NCBI GenBank assembly: GCA_014380605.1
Contig: JACMJO010000136.1
Location: 1 to 15,314 of the forward strand
DNA from: Fimbriimonadaceae bacterium
GTDB taxonomy: Bacteria; Armatimonadota; Fimbriimonadia; Fimbriimonadales; Fimbriimonadaceae
Reading direction: 5' to 3'
DNA: 15,314 nt
Shown: positions 1 to 8,374 of the stretch, piece by piece
Position numbering within the stretch: the stretch's first letter is position 1
Layout: every line of letters starts with the position of its first letter
Position numbers and translations under genes: made by a program
The notes under the pieces: generated by a model
The model's input: only the letters and a program-made list of their open reading frames with translations
Databases searched by the model: none
What the model was told of the DNA's origin: nothing

Positions 1-110
1 ATTGCCGCACTCTATCAACGTTGCGGGCTTGGTTGGTCAGGACTCATACCCCCAACACGGGGCGTGTTGGGGGACCAAAATTGTCGCACTCTAAAAGAGC
101 GGGTTGGGGG
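1..110. repeat. Imperfect direct repeat at the left edge
   Basis: Two copies of ATTGYCGCACTCTA lie at 1-14 and 80-93, differing at one base. Each is followed after a short variable stretch by GCGGGYTTGG-like sequence (from 23 and from 99; the second copy has lost about 3 bases). A hairpin sits between the copies. The left copy touches the window edge, so the array may extend further. No coding frame here is convincing. The function is unknown. Confidence 0.5.
49..73. other. Perfect 10-bp GC-rich hairpin
   Basis: CCCCCAACAC (49-58) and GTGTTGGGGG (64-73) are perfect inverted repeats around a 5-base loop. There is no T-run on either strand next to it, so it is not a classical intrinsic terminator. 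It may end an upstream gene by another route or belong to the surrounding repeat. Confidence 0.55.
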
Positions 111-168
111 ATCAAGGTCGGCCAAAGGTCACGGTCGGGATTTTGCAGAACGACTTATCCTGATAAGG

Positions 169-687
169 ATGAAACCGCGAGTCGTCATCATTGGGTCGGT
201 TGTGATTTTCGTTGCGATCTTGGCGCTTGTTTTCCTGGGGCGGCCCACGATTCGGCTGACCGCAGCGGACATCCAATCGCACTTGGAACGGAAGTTTCCG
301 CTGGAGAAGCGAGAACTCATTTTTACCGCGCGTTTCACCGATCCCTCGGTCGCCATCGACCCCAAGACAAACGAGGTGATTTTGGGAGTGTCGACGACGG
401 TCTCGGCACTGGGACTCAGGGCGGCGAAAGCTCAGGCGGAGGCCAAGGGGCATGTTCGATACGAACCTTCTTCCGGCGAGATCTTTCTTGATTCGCCAGC
501 GGTTACGGTTCAGGGACTTAGCATAGTCGGGCTCTCGGAGCGGGATCAGGAGAAGGCTCGCAAGTTTCTTCAGGGGGCTTTGAAGTTGTATCTGGGGCAG
601 ACGGCGCTCTATCGCCTCAAGAAGCCGGGACCGTTGAAGTCGCTCCGGGTGAGAGATGCGGCGATCGAGATTGAACTTGGCTACTAG
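169..687 (+). CDS. DUF1439 (YceB-like) membrane-anchored protein
   Basis: The protein has 172 residues. An uncleaved-looking hydrophobic segment (about residues 4-23) follows a basic N-terminus, so the rest should face outside the cytoplasm. The soluble part begins with IRLTAADIQSHLERKFP, which resembles the start of E. coli YceB (YTITEQEINQSL). It ends, as in that family, with a Y-L-x-x-x-x-L-Y-x-L segment and a strand of alternating charged and hydrophobic residues. DUF1439 proteins have no established biochemical role; YceB itself is a lipoprotein, whereas this one has no lipobox Cys. I chose the ATG at 169 because it puts the hydrophobic segment at the N-terminus; the frame is open back to 64, but that extension looks non-coding. 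The SD is poor (AAGG abuts the ATG). The family call comes from remembered sequence, not a search. Confidence 0.68.
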   Translation: MKPRVVIIGSVVIFVAILALVFLGRPTIRLTAADIQSHLERKFPLEKRELIFTARFTDPSVAIDPKTNEVILGVSTTVSALGLRAAKAQAEAKGHVRYEPSSGEIFLDSPAVTVQGLSIVGLSERDQEKARKFLQGALKLYLGQTALYRLKKPGPLKSLRVRDAAIEIELGY

Positions 688-720
688 GGTAACGAACGGA
701 GCTGCACCTCAGCATGGCGA

Positions 721-726
721 TAGAAT
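721..726 (+). promoter_or_regulatory. Candidate -10 box abutting the protease start
   Basis: TAGAAT matches TATAAT at five of six positions and ends six bases before the ATG at 733. No SD is present in those six bases. The spacing would put the transcript start at or next to the ATG, as in leaderless messages. No good -35 is seen 16-18 bases upstream (GGAGCT region). Confidence 0.35.
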
Positions 727-732
727 CAAAGA

Positions 733-1638
733 ATGGATGACATTGTTCGTCACCGCAGGATGAGAAACCAGAGCCGGCGAGTCAGGTACGGAACTGTGGT
801 ACTTAGCAAAGTCGTCCACACATCACAGGGCCAAGACATAGTTTTCGGGTCCGGATTTGTTTACGCACGTTCAAATGAATGGATATTAATAACCGCAAGC
901 CATGCCATTGATAAATTTGAGGAGATTGCTGAAGACAAGCGAGAGGATCAAGGCGGAAACTGGCTTTTCCTTAAGGTTCCAGCAAGCAATGGGCCCCCCG
1001 TCAAATTCAACTTGAGGACTAGCCAGGGTTTTGGGTTACCCGCGCTTGGCGAGGCCCTTTTGCGGGAAAACCCTGACGACGAAAGGAAGGGTTTCTTTAG
1101 AGCTTGTCGAGAGTCAGACATCGCATTTATTGTTCTGCCTAGGCGCATTAAAAGTCTCTTGAAGAAAGCGGGCCTCAAGCCGTTCACGACAGAGAACGTG
1201 AGGATGTTCAAGCAGGAAGAAATACATTCTGCGCATAAACTAGAAGGCTTCTTGTTTGGCGTACCTATGAATTCCTTAGAGTTTGACCAAGCTTCCGTCG
1301 AGACAAGCTACTATTTCAAACAACTTTCAGTTTACGTTTCAGACGTAGCCGAGGAATCCTACCTTGTTGTGTTCGGACGGAACTGGTCCGACCAAGAGCA
1401 TACTGGAAGCATCAATGGGATGAGTGGAGGGCCAATTGTGGTGCTTGGCCATAAAGAACCTGCAATAATCGCGGTCCAATCGAAAGAATTTTTTGCAGAG
1501 ACCTCGGATAGAGAATCGTCGACTCCTGACACGCTTTGGGCATTTGAATTTGCACATCTACAAGAGGTGCTTACCGAAATGTTAATTCACCTAAAGCGAC
1601 GTTCCAACTTAGTGAAGAAATCTCAGAAAACCTCTTGA
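733..1638 (+). CDS. Trypsin-like (S1-fold) serine protease, intracellular
   Basis: The protein has 301 residues and no signal peptide or membrane segment, so it is probably cytoplasmic. The chymotrypsin-fold triad is complete: His57 in LITASHAI, Asp129 in ESDIAFIVL, and Ser231 in NGMSGGPIV, the nucleophile motif. The oxyanion-loop glycines are intact, so the protein should be active. No PDZ domain or partner domain follows; the C-terminus is a basic helix (about 275-301). Its base composition stands out: 60-base blocks counted inside the gene run 40-47% GC, against 67% in a block of the DUF1501 gene next door, which suggests recent transfer. It is convergent with DUF1501, 18 bases away. An ATG at 760, preceded by GCAGG, is an alternative start. 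Stand-alone trypsin-fold proteins of this kind are scattered in bacterial accessory genomes, some in defence or conflict modules; no such partner is seen here. The substrate is unknown. Confidence 0.8.
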   Translation: MDDIVRHRRMRNQSRRVRYGTVVLSKVVHTSQGQDIVFGSGFVYARSNEWILITASHAIDKFEEIAEDKREDQGGNWLFLKVPASNGPPVKFNLRTSQGFGLPALGEALLRENPDDERKGFFRACRESDIAFIVLPRRIKSLLKKAGLKPFTTENVRMFKQEEIHSAHKLEGFLFGVPMNSLEFDQASVETSYYFKQLSVYVSDVAEESYLVVFGRNWSDQEHTGSINGMSGGPIVVLGHKEPAIIAVQSKEFFAETSDRESSTPDTLWAFEFAHLQEVLTEMLIHLKRRSNLVKKSQKTS

Positions 1639-1656
1639 ACAAATGCAATTTCTCCC

Positions 1657-3120
1657 TCATACAATCCCACGCACAACCTCGCCCGCGACGTCGGTAAGGC
1701 GGAAGTCTCGGCCCTGGTAGCGGTGGGTTAGGCGGGTGTGGTCGATGCCTAGTTGGTTGAGGATCGTGGCTTGGAGGTCGTTGACGCTCACTGGGTCCTG
1801 GGCGACTCCGTAGCAGAACTCGTCGGTCTCGCCATAGACGGTCCCCTTGCGGAAGCCTCCGCCCGCCATCCAGACGGAGTAGCACTGCCCGAAGTGGTCG
1901 CGGCCGTGGCCGTTGGGCTTGGTGACGTCGCCCTGGACGAAGACGGTCCGGCCGAACTCGCCCGCCCATAGGACGATAGTGTCGTCCAAGAGGCCGCGCT
2001 GCTGGAGGTCTTTCACCAGGGCGGCCGAGGGCTGGTCCGTGTCTCGACATTGCTCGGCGAGCTGGGTGGATAGGTTCTGGTGCTGGTCCCAGCCCCCGTG
2101 CATGAGCTGGACGAACCGCGTCCCGCGCTCGATGAGGCGGCGGGCGAGGAGGCAGTTGTAGGCGTAGCTTCCCTTCCGGCGGACATCGGGGCCGTACATG
2201 GCCAGGGTGGCTTCGGATTCCTTGGAGATGTCGGTAAGCTCGGGAACGCTGGTCTGCATCTTGAACGCCATCTCATATTGGGCAATACGCGACTCTATCT
2301 CGGGGTCGCCGTACTCCTTGTGACGCTGTCGGTCGAGCTCGGCGATGTCGTCGAGGATGCCCCGGCGAAGCTTTTCGGACATTCCGGGCGGGTTGGTGAG
2401 GTAGAGAACGGGGTCGCCATCGCCCCGGAAGCGCACGCCCTGATACAGGGACGGCAGGAAGCCGCTGCCCCAGTAGTAGTCGTAAAAGAGCTGGCCGCAA
2501 GTCTTCTTTTCGTCGCTGCTGGTCATGACCACGAATGCGGGGAGCTCGTCGGTCATGCTTCCGAGGCCATAAGCAGCCCAAGCTCCAAAGCTGGGTCGAC
2601 CGGGGATTTGGCTGCCGGTGAGGAACAGGGTGACGCCGGGCGCGTGGTTCACTGCCTCGGTGTGCATAGTGCGGACCAGGGTGATCTGGTCGGAGATGCC
2701 GCCGATGTGAGGAATGAGCTCACTCAACTCCATCCCGGAGTCGCCGTATTTGCGGAACGGCTTGATGGCGGGCAGGATCGGGTATTTGCCCTGGCCGCTG
2801 GTCATGGTGGAGAGGCGGGAGGTTTTTCGGATGCTCTCCGGAAGCTCCTGCAGACGCATCTTCTCCAGGTTGGGCTTGGGGTCGAAGAGGTCGACCTGGG
2901 ATGGCGCGCCCCCTTGCCAAAGGACGATGACCCGCTTGGCCTTGGGCTTGAAGTGGGGGATGCCTTTTTGGCCCGGGAAACCTTTCTTTTGCGAACCGGG
3001 TTGGGCTTCAGCGAGTTCTCCCAGCATGCTCATCAGCGCGATGGAGCCAAGCCCTTGGGCGGTTTTGCCGAAGAGCTGGCGTCGGGTGAGCCGGAGGTCG
3101 CGTTCAAAGAAGGGGTTCAT
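1657..3120 (-). CDS. DUF1501 family protein, Tat-exported
   Basis: The protein has 487 residues. It starts with a twin-arginine signal, TRRQLF at residues 12-17, followed by a hydrophobic stretch ending near residue 39, so it is probably folded in the cytoplasm and exported. Typical DUF1501 blocks follow: VIVLWQGGAPSQVDLFDPKP near 64-83, RGTRFVQLMHGGWDQH mid-protein, LWAGEFGRT, and NGHGRDHFGQ at 403-412. DUF1501 belongs to the alkaline-phosphatase/sulfatase-like superfamily; the His, Asp and Glu residues in these blocks are the likely metal ligands, but no substrate is known for this branch. It lies 75 bases downstream of the PSD1 gene on the same strand, the usual pairing, so the two probably share a message. 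No SD precedes the ATG: the upstream 20 bases on the coding strand are pyrimidine-rich and contain tandem ACTCTCA units, so translation may rely on an atypical signal. Confidence 0.9.
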   Translation of the reverse strand: MNPFFERDLRLTRRQLFGKTAQGLGSIALMSMLGELAEAQPGSQKKGFPGQKGIPHFKPKAKRVIVLWQGGAPSQVDLFDPKPNLEKMRLQELPESIRKTSRLSTMTSGQGKYPILPAIKPFRKYGDSGMELSELIPHIGGISDQITLVRTMHTEAVNHAPGVTLFLTGSQIPGRPSFGAWAAYGLGSMTDELPAFVVMTSSDEKKTCGQLFYDYYWGSGFLPSLYQGVRFRGDGDPVLYLTNPPGMSEKLRRGILDDIAELDRQRHKEYGDPEIESRIAQYEMAFKMQTSVPELTDISKESEATLAMYGPDVRRKGSYAYNCLLARRLIERGTRFVQLMHGGWDQHQNLSTQLAEQCRDTDQPSAALVKDLQQRGLLDDTIVLWAGEFGRTVFVQGDVTKPNGHGRDHFGQCYSVWMAGGGFRKGTVYGETDEFCYGVAQDPVSVNDLQATILNQLGIDHTRLTHRYQGRDFRLTDVAGEVVRGIV

Positions 3121-3195
3121 GGGGTGGGCGGAGCTGAGAGTTGAGAGTTGGCTTTTTGGTGTTACGGCATTGCGGCGTTGCGGTTATGGGTTCTT

Positions 3196-5541
3196 CTATT
3201 CCCTTGTCATTGCCTCGTCCAGGTTGTAGATGGCTAGGCAGACGCTGGCGAGGGCGGCTAGGTCGGTTGGGTTGTGGTTTGGCGGGAGAGGGCTGTCTCC
3301 TTGGGCTAGGAACTGTTTGGCGGCGGCGGGGTCGAGGTTGAAGGCTTGCTTCGACCTTTGGAGGCTCCGGAGGAGAACTTTGAGCTCGTTCTCTGTGGGA
3401 CGTCGTGCGCAGACTCTTCGGAAGGCTTCCCGCAGGCGGCCTTCGTTGGTCGGGAGGGAGATTACTTGGGCGGCGAGACCCCGGGCGGCTTCGACCCAGG
3501 TCACGTCGTTCAGCATCGTGAGGGCGTGAAGCGGGGTGGAGGTTAGGCTCGCCCGAACCGTGCAGACCTGGCGGCTGGAGGCGTCGAACATGTTTCCGGG
3601 GGCCACGGTGCGTCGCCAGAATGTGTAGAGACTTCGGCGGTGGTTCTCGTCGCCTTTCGACTGGGGATAGGTGAAGTCGCGCTCAAGGGTGATGGCGAGA
3701 CCGTCCCAGATTCCTTTTGGCTGATACGGATAGACCGGCTTCCCGCCCATTTTAGGGTCTAGGAGGCCGCTGGAGGCAAGAGCGACATCGCGGAGAATCA
3801 TCGAGGGCATTCGGAATCTGGGAGCCCTTGCGTAGAGGAGGTTGGAGGGGTCTTTGGTCTTCAGGGAGGCAGGGAGCTTTGAAGACTGGCGGTAGGTCGC
3901 GCTCATCACGATCATTTTGTGGAGTCGCTTGACGTTCCAGCCGTTCTCGCGGAAGTCCACGGCCAGCCAATCCAGCAGTTCGGGATGGGTTGAAACTTCG
4001 CCTTTGATGCCAAAGTTCTCCTCGGTTCGGACCAGGCCACGCCCAAAGAAAGTCTGCCAATAGCGATTAACCTGGACTCGAGCGGTGAGGGGGTTTTGTT
4101 TGCTGGTGACCCACTTTGCGAGGTCGAGGCGGTTCTTGGTTGCGATCTTGGGCAGGCTGGTCGGGGTAGCGGGCTGGACCTCGTCGAGCGGCTCTTCATA
4201 GTTGCCCCGGTTTTGGACGAAGGTCTTGCGAGGCTGCTTGTCAGACATCACCATGACTCGGGGAATGGCGGCTCTTAGGTTGTCGAGCTTGGGTTTCAGG
4301 ACCTTCTGGGCAGCGGGATCTGCAGACTTGAACTCTAGCTCCAGTGCCTCCAGTTCGCGCTTCTGCTCCGCCGACGGCACGTAAACCCACGGATCGGCGA
4401 TTCGATATTGGCCTCCGCCGCTGGGGACTCCAGACTCGGGGACGCTATTGAAGAAGGCGAGGAAGCTGTAAAAGTCCTTCTGTGACAGCGGGTCGTACTT
4501 GTGATCGTGGCAGCGGGCGCAGGCCATGGTGAGGCCGAGCCAGGTGGTGGAGGTTGTGTCGACTCGGTCGTACAGGATTACATTCCTCTGCTCCTCAGCG
4601 ATCGCGCCTCCTTCGCCGTTTAGCATGTGGTTGCGGTTGAATCCGGTGGCGATCAATTGGGCAAGCGTGGGGTCGGGAAGGAGGTCGCCAGCAAGCTGTT
4701 CGGTGGTGAACTGGTCGAACGGCATATTGGCGTTCAGGGCGTCGACCACCCAGTCTCGCCAGACGTATTGGTGGGTGTCGCCATCTTGCTGGAAGCCGTT
4801 GCTATCGGCGTATCGGGCGGCATCGAGCCAAGGCAGGGCCATGCGCTCGCCATAGTGCCGGGTTGCGAGGAGGCGGTCGACCACCTTTTCATAGGCTTGG
4901 TGCGACTTGTCGGCGATGAAAGCGTCGACTTCACTCGGAGTGGGCGGAAGGCCGATTAGATCGAGGGTGAGGCGTCGGATGAGGGTGACTTTGTCGGCTT
5001 CGGGCGATGGTTTCAAGCCTTCCCTTTCCAAACGAGCGAGGATGAAGGCATCGACTGGGTTTCGGGGCCAGGTCTTGTTCTTGGTGATCGGGGTTTTGGC
5101 TCGGACGGGGGCTACGAACGCCCAGTGTCGCTTGGGGCCGCCCGCGCTTACCGCGTTTGCGCCTTCATCGATCCATTTGCGGATCGTGTTGGCGTCCTGA
5201 TCGGTCAGGGGCTTGAAGCCCATCGGCATTCTCGGACCATGGCCCTTGCCGAGGATTCGGGTGAGCAGAAGGCTCTGGTCGGCTTTGGTTTTCACGACGG
5301 AAGCGCCGGATACGCCGCCCTTTTGGAGGCCCTGAAAAGAGTCTAAATTGAGCCCGCCTGCTTTATCCTTTGCCGAGTGGCACGGCATGCAGTGGGCTTT
5401 GAAGATGGGGAGGACGTCGTGCTGGAAGTCGACAGGAGATTGGGCAGTGGGCGATGCAAAAGCGCCGTACATCAGGCAACTGCCAGCCACAGTAATTGCG
5501 GCGATGGTGTGGTACTTAGATGCCAACGGGTATGCCTTCAT
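3196..5541 (-). CDS. PSCyt1-PSCyt2(DUF1549)-PSD1(DUF1553) cytochrome-like protein
   Basis: The protein has 781 residues with a Sec-type signal (hydrophobic segment about 11-30). A planctomycete cytochrome C domain (PSCyt1) follows, with heme-binding CMPCH at 51-55 and the distal MPMGF segment near 105-109 as a candidate axial Met. DUF1549/PSCyt2 spans roughly 155-370 and carries a second CxxCH (CARCHDH, 341-347). DUF1553/PSD1 occupies the C-terminal half, including NPLTARVQVNRYWQTFFGRG and HPELLDWLA. These proteins are nearly always next to DUF1501 genes, as here, and are thought to act outside the cytoplasm; involvement in polysaccharide breakdown has been proposed for the family but not shown. 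Length and domain order are normal and the gene looks intact. The start at 5541 has GCAGG eight bases upstream. Confidence 0.92.
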   Translation of the reverse strand: MKAYPLASKYHTIAAITVAGSCLMYGAFASPTAQSPVDFQHDVLPIFKAHCMPCHSAKDKAGGLNLDSFQGLQKGGVSGASVVKTKADQSLLLTRILGKGHGPRMPMGFKPLTDQDANTIRKWIDEGANAVSAGGPKRHWAFVAPVRAKTPITKNKTWPRNPVDAFILARLEREGLKPSPEADKVTLIRRLTLDLIGLPPTPSEVDAFIADKSHQAYEKVVDRLLATRHYGERMALPWLDAARYADSNGFQQDGDTHQYVWRDWVVDALNANMPFDQFTTEQLAGDLLPDPTLAQLIATGFNRNHMLNGEGGAIAEEQRNVILYDRVDTTSTTWLGLTMACARCHDHKYDPLSQKDFYSFLAFFNSVPESGVPSGGGQYRIADPWVYVPSAEQKRELEALELEFKSADPAAQKVLKPKLDNLRAAIPRVMVMSDKQPRKTFVQNRGNYEEPLDEVQPATPTSLPKIATKNRLDLAKWVTSKQNPLTARVQVNRYWQTFFGRGLVRTEENFGIKGEVSTHPELLDWLAVDFRENGWNVKRLHKMIVMSATYRQSSKLPASLKTKDPSNLLYARAPRFRMPSMILRDVALASSGLLDPKMGGKPVYPYQPKGIWDGLAITLERDFTYPQSKGDENHRRSLYTFWRRTVAPGNMFDASSRQVCTVRASLTSTPLHALTMLNDVTWVEAARGLAAQVISLPTNEGRLREAFRRVCARRPTENELKVLLRSLQRSKQAFNLDPAAAKQFLAQGDSPLPPNHNPTDLAALASVCLAIYNLDEAMTRE

Positions 5542-5561
5542 TGGAGTGCCTGCAGGGATTC

Positions 5562-5567
5562 ATTATA
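5562..5567 (-). promoter_or_regulatory. Consensus -10 (TATAAT) for the PSD1-DUF1501 unit
   Basis: The minus strand reads TATAAT exactly, about 20 bases before the ATG at 5541, implying a leader of roughly 14 bases that still holds the GCAGG ribosome site. No recognisable -35 is seen 17-18 bases upstream, where the sequence is GC-only. It lies in the 115-base divergent gap shared with the lipoprotein gene. Confidence 0.4.
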
Positions 5568-5656
5568 CGGAGTCGGCAGGACCCCGGGCCGAATTGCCTT
5601 TGGAACGGTTTTGAACTTTTTTGTGTTTGCCAGACACATAGGGTTAGGAGGCGAAT

Positions 5657-6694
5657 ATGTTTCGTTATGCCGCTACTTTCAAACCATTCCTTGGCGCACT
5701 CTGCCTTGGAATCGCAATCGGGTGCTCCCAGAAGGAACCCATTGTTTCTAATGCACCTCCGCCAGCCGACGCTGAGCCAAAGCTGATCACGGTGGGCGAC
5801 TTCAGCTTGCATCCGCCGATCCAGGCGGGGAGCGTGGCCATCGTTCCCGTGTCCCTCAACAAAACCCCATCCACTCAGGATGGCAACTTCATCACCTTAG
5901 CCGAAGCGAAAAAGGAAGGGCTGGTGGAGATTTCTGAATTGGGCGATGAAGAGGTCAATGCCCTGCAGGTGACAAACAAAGGCACTCGGCCATTGCTGTT
6001 GCTGGGCGGCGATCTCCTGCTCGGCGGAAAACAAGACCGGATCGTGGCTCGCGACGTGATCGTGCCTCCCGGCAAAACCATGAACGTCGAAGTTTATTGC
6101 GTTGAGCACGGTCGATGGGATGACCGAAGCGAACACTTTGAATACAAGGATACGGTCGTGCCGGAGAAGGTTCGGCAGGCGGCGGCCCATGAGGGTCAAT
6201 CCGCCGTCTGGAGTGAGGTCGATGGCTACAACGCCAAGAATGGCGCCGGTGGCGGAAGCCTCACCGTGATGGCAGGAATGGGTTCAGAAAAGGTCACCAA
6301 GAGCGTCGACGGAAATCTACCGAAGGTATTGAAGGAGGTCGGCGAGCACAAGAACGTGGTCGGCTTCATCTATATCCGCAACGGAAAGCTTCAGTCAGCC
6401 GATCTGTTCGGAAATCCAAAGGTCTTGGATGCGACTAAGAACAGCTTAATCCGGGGATACCTATCGGATGGCGCGGCCTATGCAGTCGAGCCAGATGCAA
6501 CGATCAGCACTCGAGTCTATCGGAAGTTCATGGAGGACATCCTTAAGGATCGGGACAATCGAAGCAAGAGGTCGGTAGCTGGCAAGACCGGGAAGTGGGA
6601 AGCTGGCGCTTTGCGCGGCGTTGAGATCAACGGTAGTGCCGACTTTGGCGACGGCTTCGTCCACGGCAACTATTCTCCAAAGTCTAGCCGCTGA
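5657..6694 (+). CDS. Lipoprotein with ARPP-1 (DUF6569) domain
   Basis: The protein has 345 residues. An N-terminal hydrophobic segment ends at IAIGCSQ, giving a lipid-anchor Cys at residue 23; the lipobox is slightly irregular (Ala at -3, Ile at -2). A Pro/Ala linker follows, then a domain resembling the ARPP-1 family (ARG and rhodanese-phosphatase-superfamily-associated). The diagnostic block is LLGGDLLLGGKQDRIVARDV (116-135), matching the remembered G-G-K-Q-N/D-R family core, followed by PPG at 137-139 and VEHGRW at 149-154. The biochemical role of ARPP-1 is not known. A strong SD, AGGAGG at 5646-5651, lies five bases before the ATG and fixes the start. The gene is divergent from the PSD1 gene and its last 11 bases overlap the end of recN tail to tail. 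Confidence 0.75.
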   Translation: MFRYAATFKPFLGALCLGIAIGCSQKEPIVSNAPPPADAEPKLITVGDFSLHPPIQAGSVAIVPVSLNKTPSTQDGNFITLAEAKKEGLVEISELGDEEVNALQVTNKGTRPLLLLGGDLLLGGKQDRIVARDVIVPPGKTMNVEVYCVEHGRWDDRSEHFEYKDTVVPEKVRQAAAHEGQSAVWSEVDGYNAKNGAGGGSLTVMAGMGSEKVTKSVDGNLPKVLKEVGEHKNVVGFIYIRNGKLQSADLFGNPKVLDATKNSLIRGYLSDGAAYAVEPDATISTRVYRKFMEDILKDRDNRSKRSVAGKTGKWEAGALRGVEINGSADFGDGFVHGNYSPKSSR

Positions 6695-8345
6695 TCAACT
6701 CTCGGGCATTCGCCATCGCCGTCTCGGTGATCTCTTCGCCGGCAAGCATTCGAGCCACCTCGGCAATCCTCTGATCTCGATTCAGAGGCAGAACCGAGGT
6801 GTGCACCCTTCCGCCCGATTCGTCCTTTTCGATTCGGAAATGAGCGGCGGCGGCGGCGGCGATCTGGGGCAAGTGGCTAATGACCACCACTTGATAGTGA
6901 GCGGCAAGCTCAGCCAGTTTTCGGGCAACAACCGCGGCGGCTCGGCCTCCTAAGCCGGTGTCGACTTCATCGAAAATCAGCGTCGGAACCCCCGCCTTAC
7001 CGGCTAAGGCGGTCTTGACGGCAAGCATCACGCGGGAGACTTCTCCGCCACTTGCAATCTTGGTTAATGGCTTGGCGGCTTCACCCGCATTGGCACTGAA
7101 GAAGAACTCGACGTTCTCGGCGCCGGAGACGTCAGGCTGTTTCACGCGGAAGTTAACTTCAAACACCGCGTACTCCATGGCAAGGTCGCGAAGCTGTTGC
7201 TCGACGAGATCGCTGAACTCTGCGGCTTTGTCGTGGCGGATTGCGGCGAGTTCGGCACAGTACATCGACAGTTCGCGCTCGGATTCGGTGACTTGGAGGG
7301 AAAGCTCATACTCCGTCGATTCCGCATCGTCCAGCAGTTCCAACTCAACCTTTGCCTTTTCGAGGAATTCCAGAATGGCGGTTTCATCGTCGCCGTACTT
7401 TCGGCGAAGGCGTTGCAGGGAATCGATCCTCGTGGCAACGTCATCGAGCTTATTCGGATCGGACTCCAGCGTGTCGGCGTAGCCTCGCAGGGAGTGGATG
7501 CCTTCTTGAAGGTTGATCAAAGCCTCTCGAATCGGCTTGACGGTGGGTTCGAGCGAGGGATCAAGGATGGCGGCGCCTTCAAGCTGTCGTAAGCAGGCGC
7601 CCATCTTTTCGTCGGCAGAGCCGTCTTGGTCTTGGAGCATCGCCAGCGAGCCAAAGGTAGCCGCGGCGAGCTTCTCCATATTGCGAAGCCGGCCAAGCTG
7701 GATTTCGAGTTCTGGAAGTTCGCCGGGCTTTGGCATGACGGATTCGATCTCGTTGACCTGAAACTTGAGGAGGTCCAGTCGGTGCTCGCGGTCCCGCTGG
7801 CCCTGTCGGATCGCGGCGAGTTTGTGCCTGATCAATTCCGCGTTGTGATATGTGGCGGAAACCTTGTTGAGAAGATAGTAGGCGGGCTGGCCAATCCAGG
7901 CGTCGAGGTATCCGACGTGGGTTTCCGGGTCGAGCAGGCTCTGGTGGTCGTGCTGGCCGTGAAGGTCGATCAGCAGAGATCCAAGCTGTTTGAGCTGGCC
8001 AACCGGAATAAGCTTGCCGCCGACTCGGCATTGGGAGCGTCCCTCGGCGAAGACCTCGCGATGGATATAGAGCGTGGCGTCCTCAATGGGGATGCCCATG
8101 TCTTGGCACATCTTGACCAAACCGGGGCGTTGGGAGAGGTCGAAGACGACGGAAACCGAGGCTTTGGGTGCGCCAGCTCGGACTAACTCCGAGTCGGCTC
8201 TTTCTCCGAGCACCAGTTCAATGGCGTCCACCAGGAGCGATTTTCCGGCGCCGGTCTCGCCGGTTAGGACGGTATAGCCGGGGCCAAGCGCAATCTGCGC
8301 TTTCTCAATGATGGCAATATTCTCGACAGTCAGTTCGACGATCAT
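6684..8345 (-). CDS. recN: DNA repair protein RecN
   Basis: The protein has 553 residues, the normal RecN length. RecN is an SMC-like ATPase that acts in recombinational repair of double-strand breaks. Visible motifs are Walker A GETGAGKS (29-36), the family block DLHGQHDHQSLLD (about 132-144), a central coiled coil (roughly 150-370), the ABC signature ASGGEVSRVM (431-440), Walker B TLIFDEVDTGLGG (455-467), and the ISHLPQIAA switch region. All look intact. GAGAGG lies about five bases before the ATG. The gene sits 3' of rpmF on the same strand but is separated from it by a clear terminator, so it has its own promoter; a long inverted repeat lies in its leader. RecN is under SOS control in many bacteria, but I see no known LexA-type box here. 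Confidence 0.96.
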   Translation of the reverse strand: MIVELTVENIAIIEKAQIALGPGYTVLTGETGAGKSLLVDAIELVLGERADSELVRAGAPKASVSVVFDLSQRPGLVKMCQDMGIPIEDATLYIHREVFAEGRSQCRVGGKLIPVGQLKQLGSLLIDLHGQHDHQSLLDPETHVGYLDAWIGQPAYYLLNKVSATYHNAELIRHKLAAIRQGQRDREHRLDLLKFQVNEIESVMPKPGELPELEIQLGRLRNMEKLAAATFGSLAMLQDQDGSADEKMGACLRQLEGAAILDPSLEPTVKPIREALINLQEGIHSLRGYADTLESDPNKLDDVATRIDSLQRLRRKYGDDETAILEFLEKAKVELELLDDAESTEYELSLQVTESERELSMYCAELAAIRHDKAAEFSDLVEQQLRDLAMEYAVFEVNFRVKQPDVSGAENVEFFFSANAGEAAKPLTKIASGGEVSRVMLAVKTALAGKAGVPTLIFDEVDTGLGGRAAAVVARKLAELAAHYQVVVISHLPQIAAAAAAHFRIEKDESGGRVHTSVLPLNRDQRIAEVARMLAGEEITETAMANARELISG

Positions 8346-8374
8346 GGACCCTCTCCAGCCGTGTCTATAGACGT

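Noticed and set aside
21..491. 156-codon plus-strand frame at the left end
   Set aside because: It overlaps the DUF1439 gene in another frame, has no ribosome site and reads as low-complexity Arg/Gly/Ser.
2080..3144. 354-codon open frame on the plus strand opposite DUF1501
   Set aside because: Long antisense frames are common opposite GC-rich genes. The product has no motif, and the minus-strand DUF1501 blocks are unmistakable.
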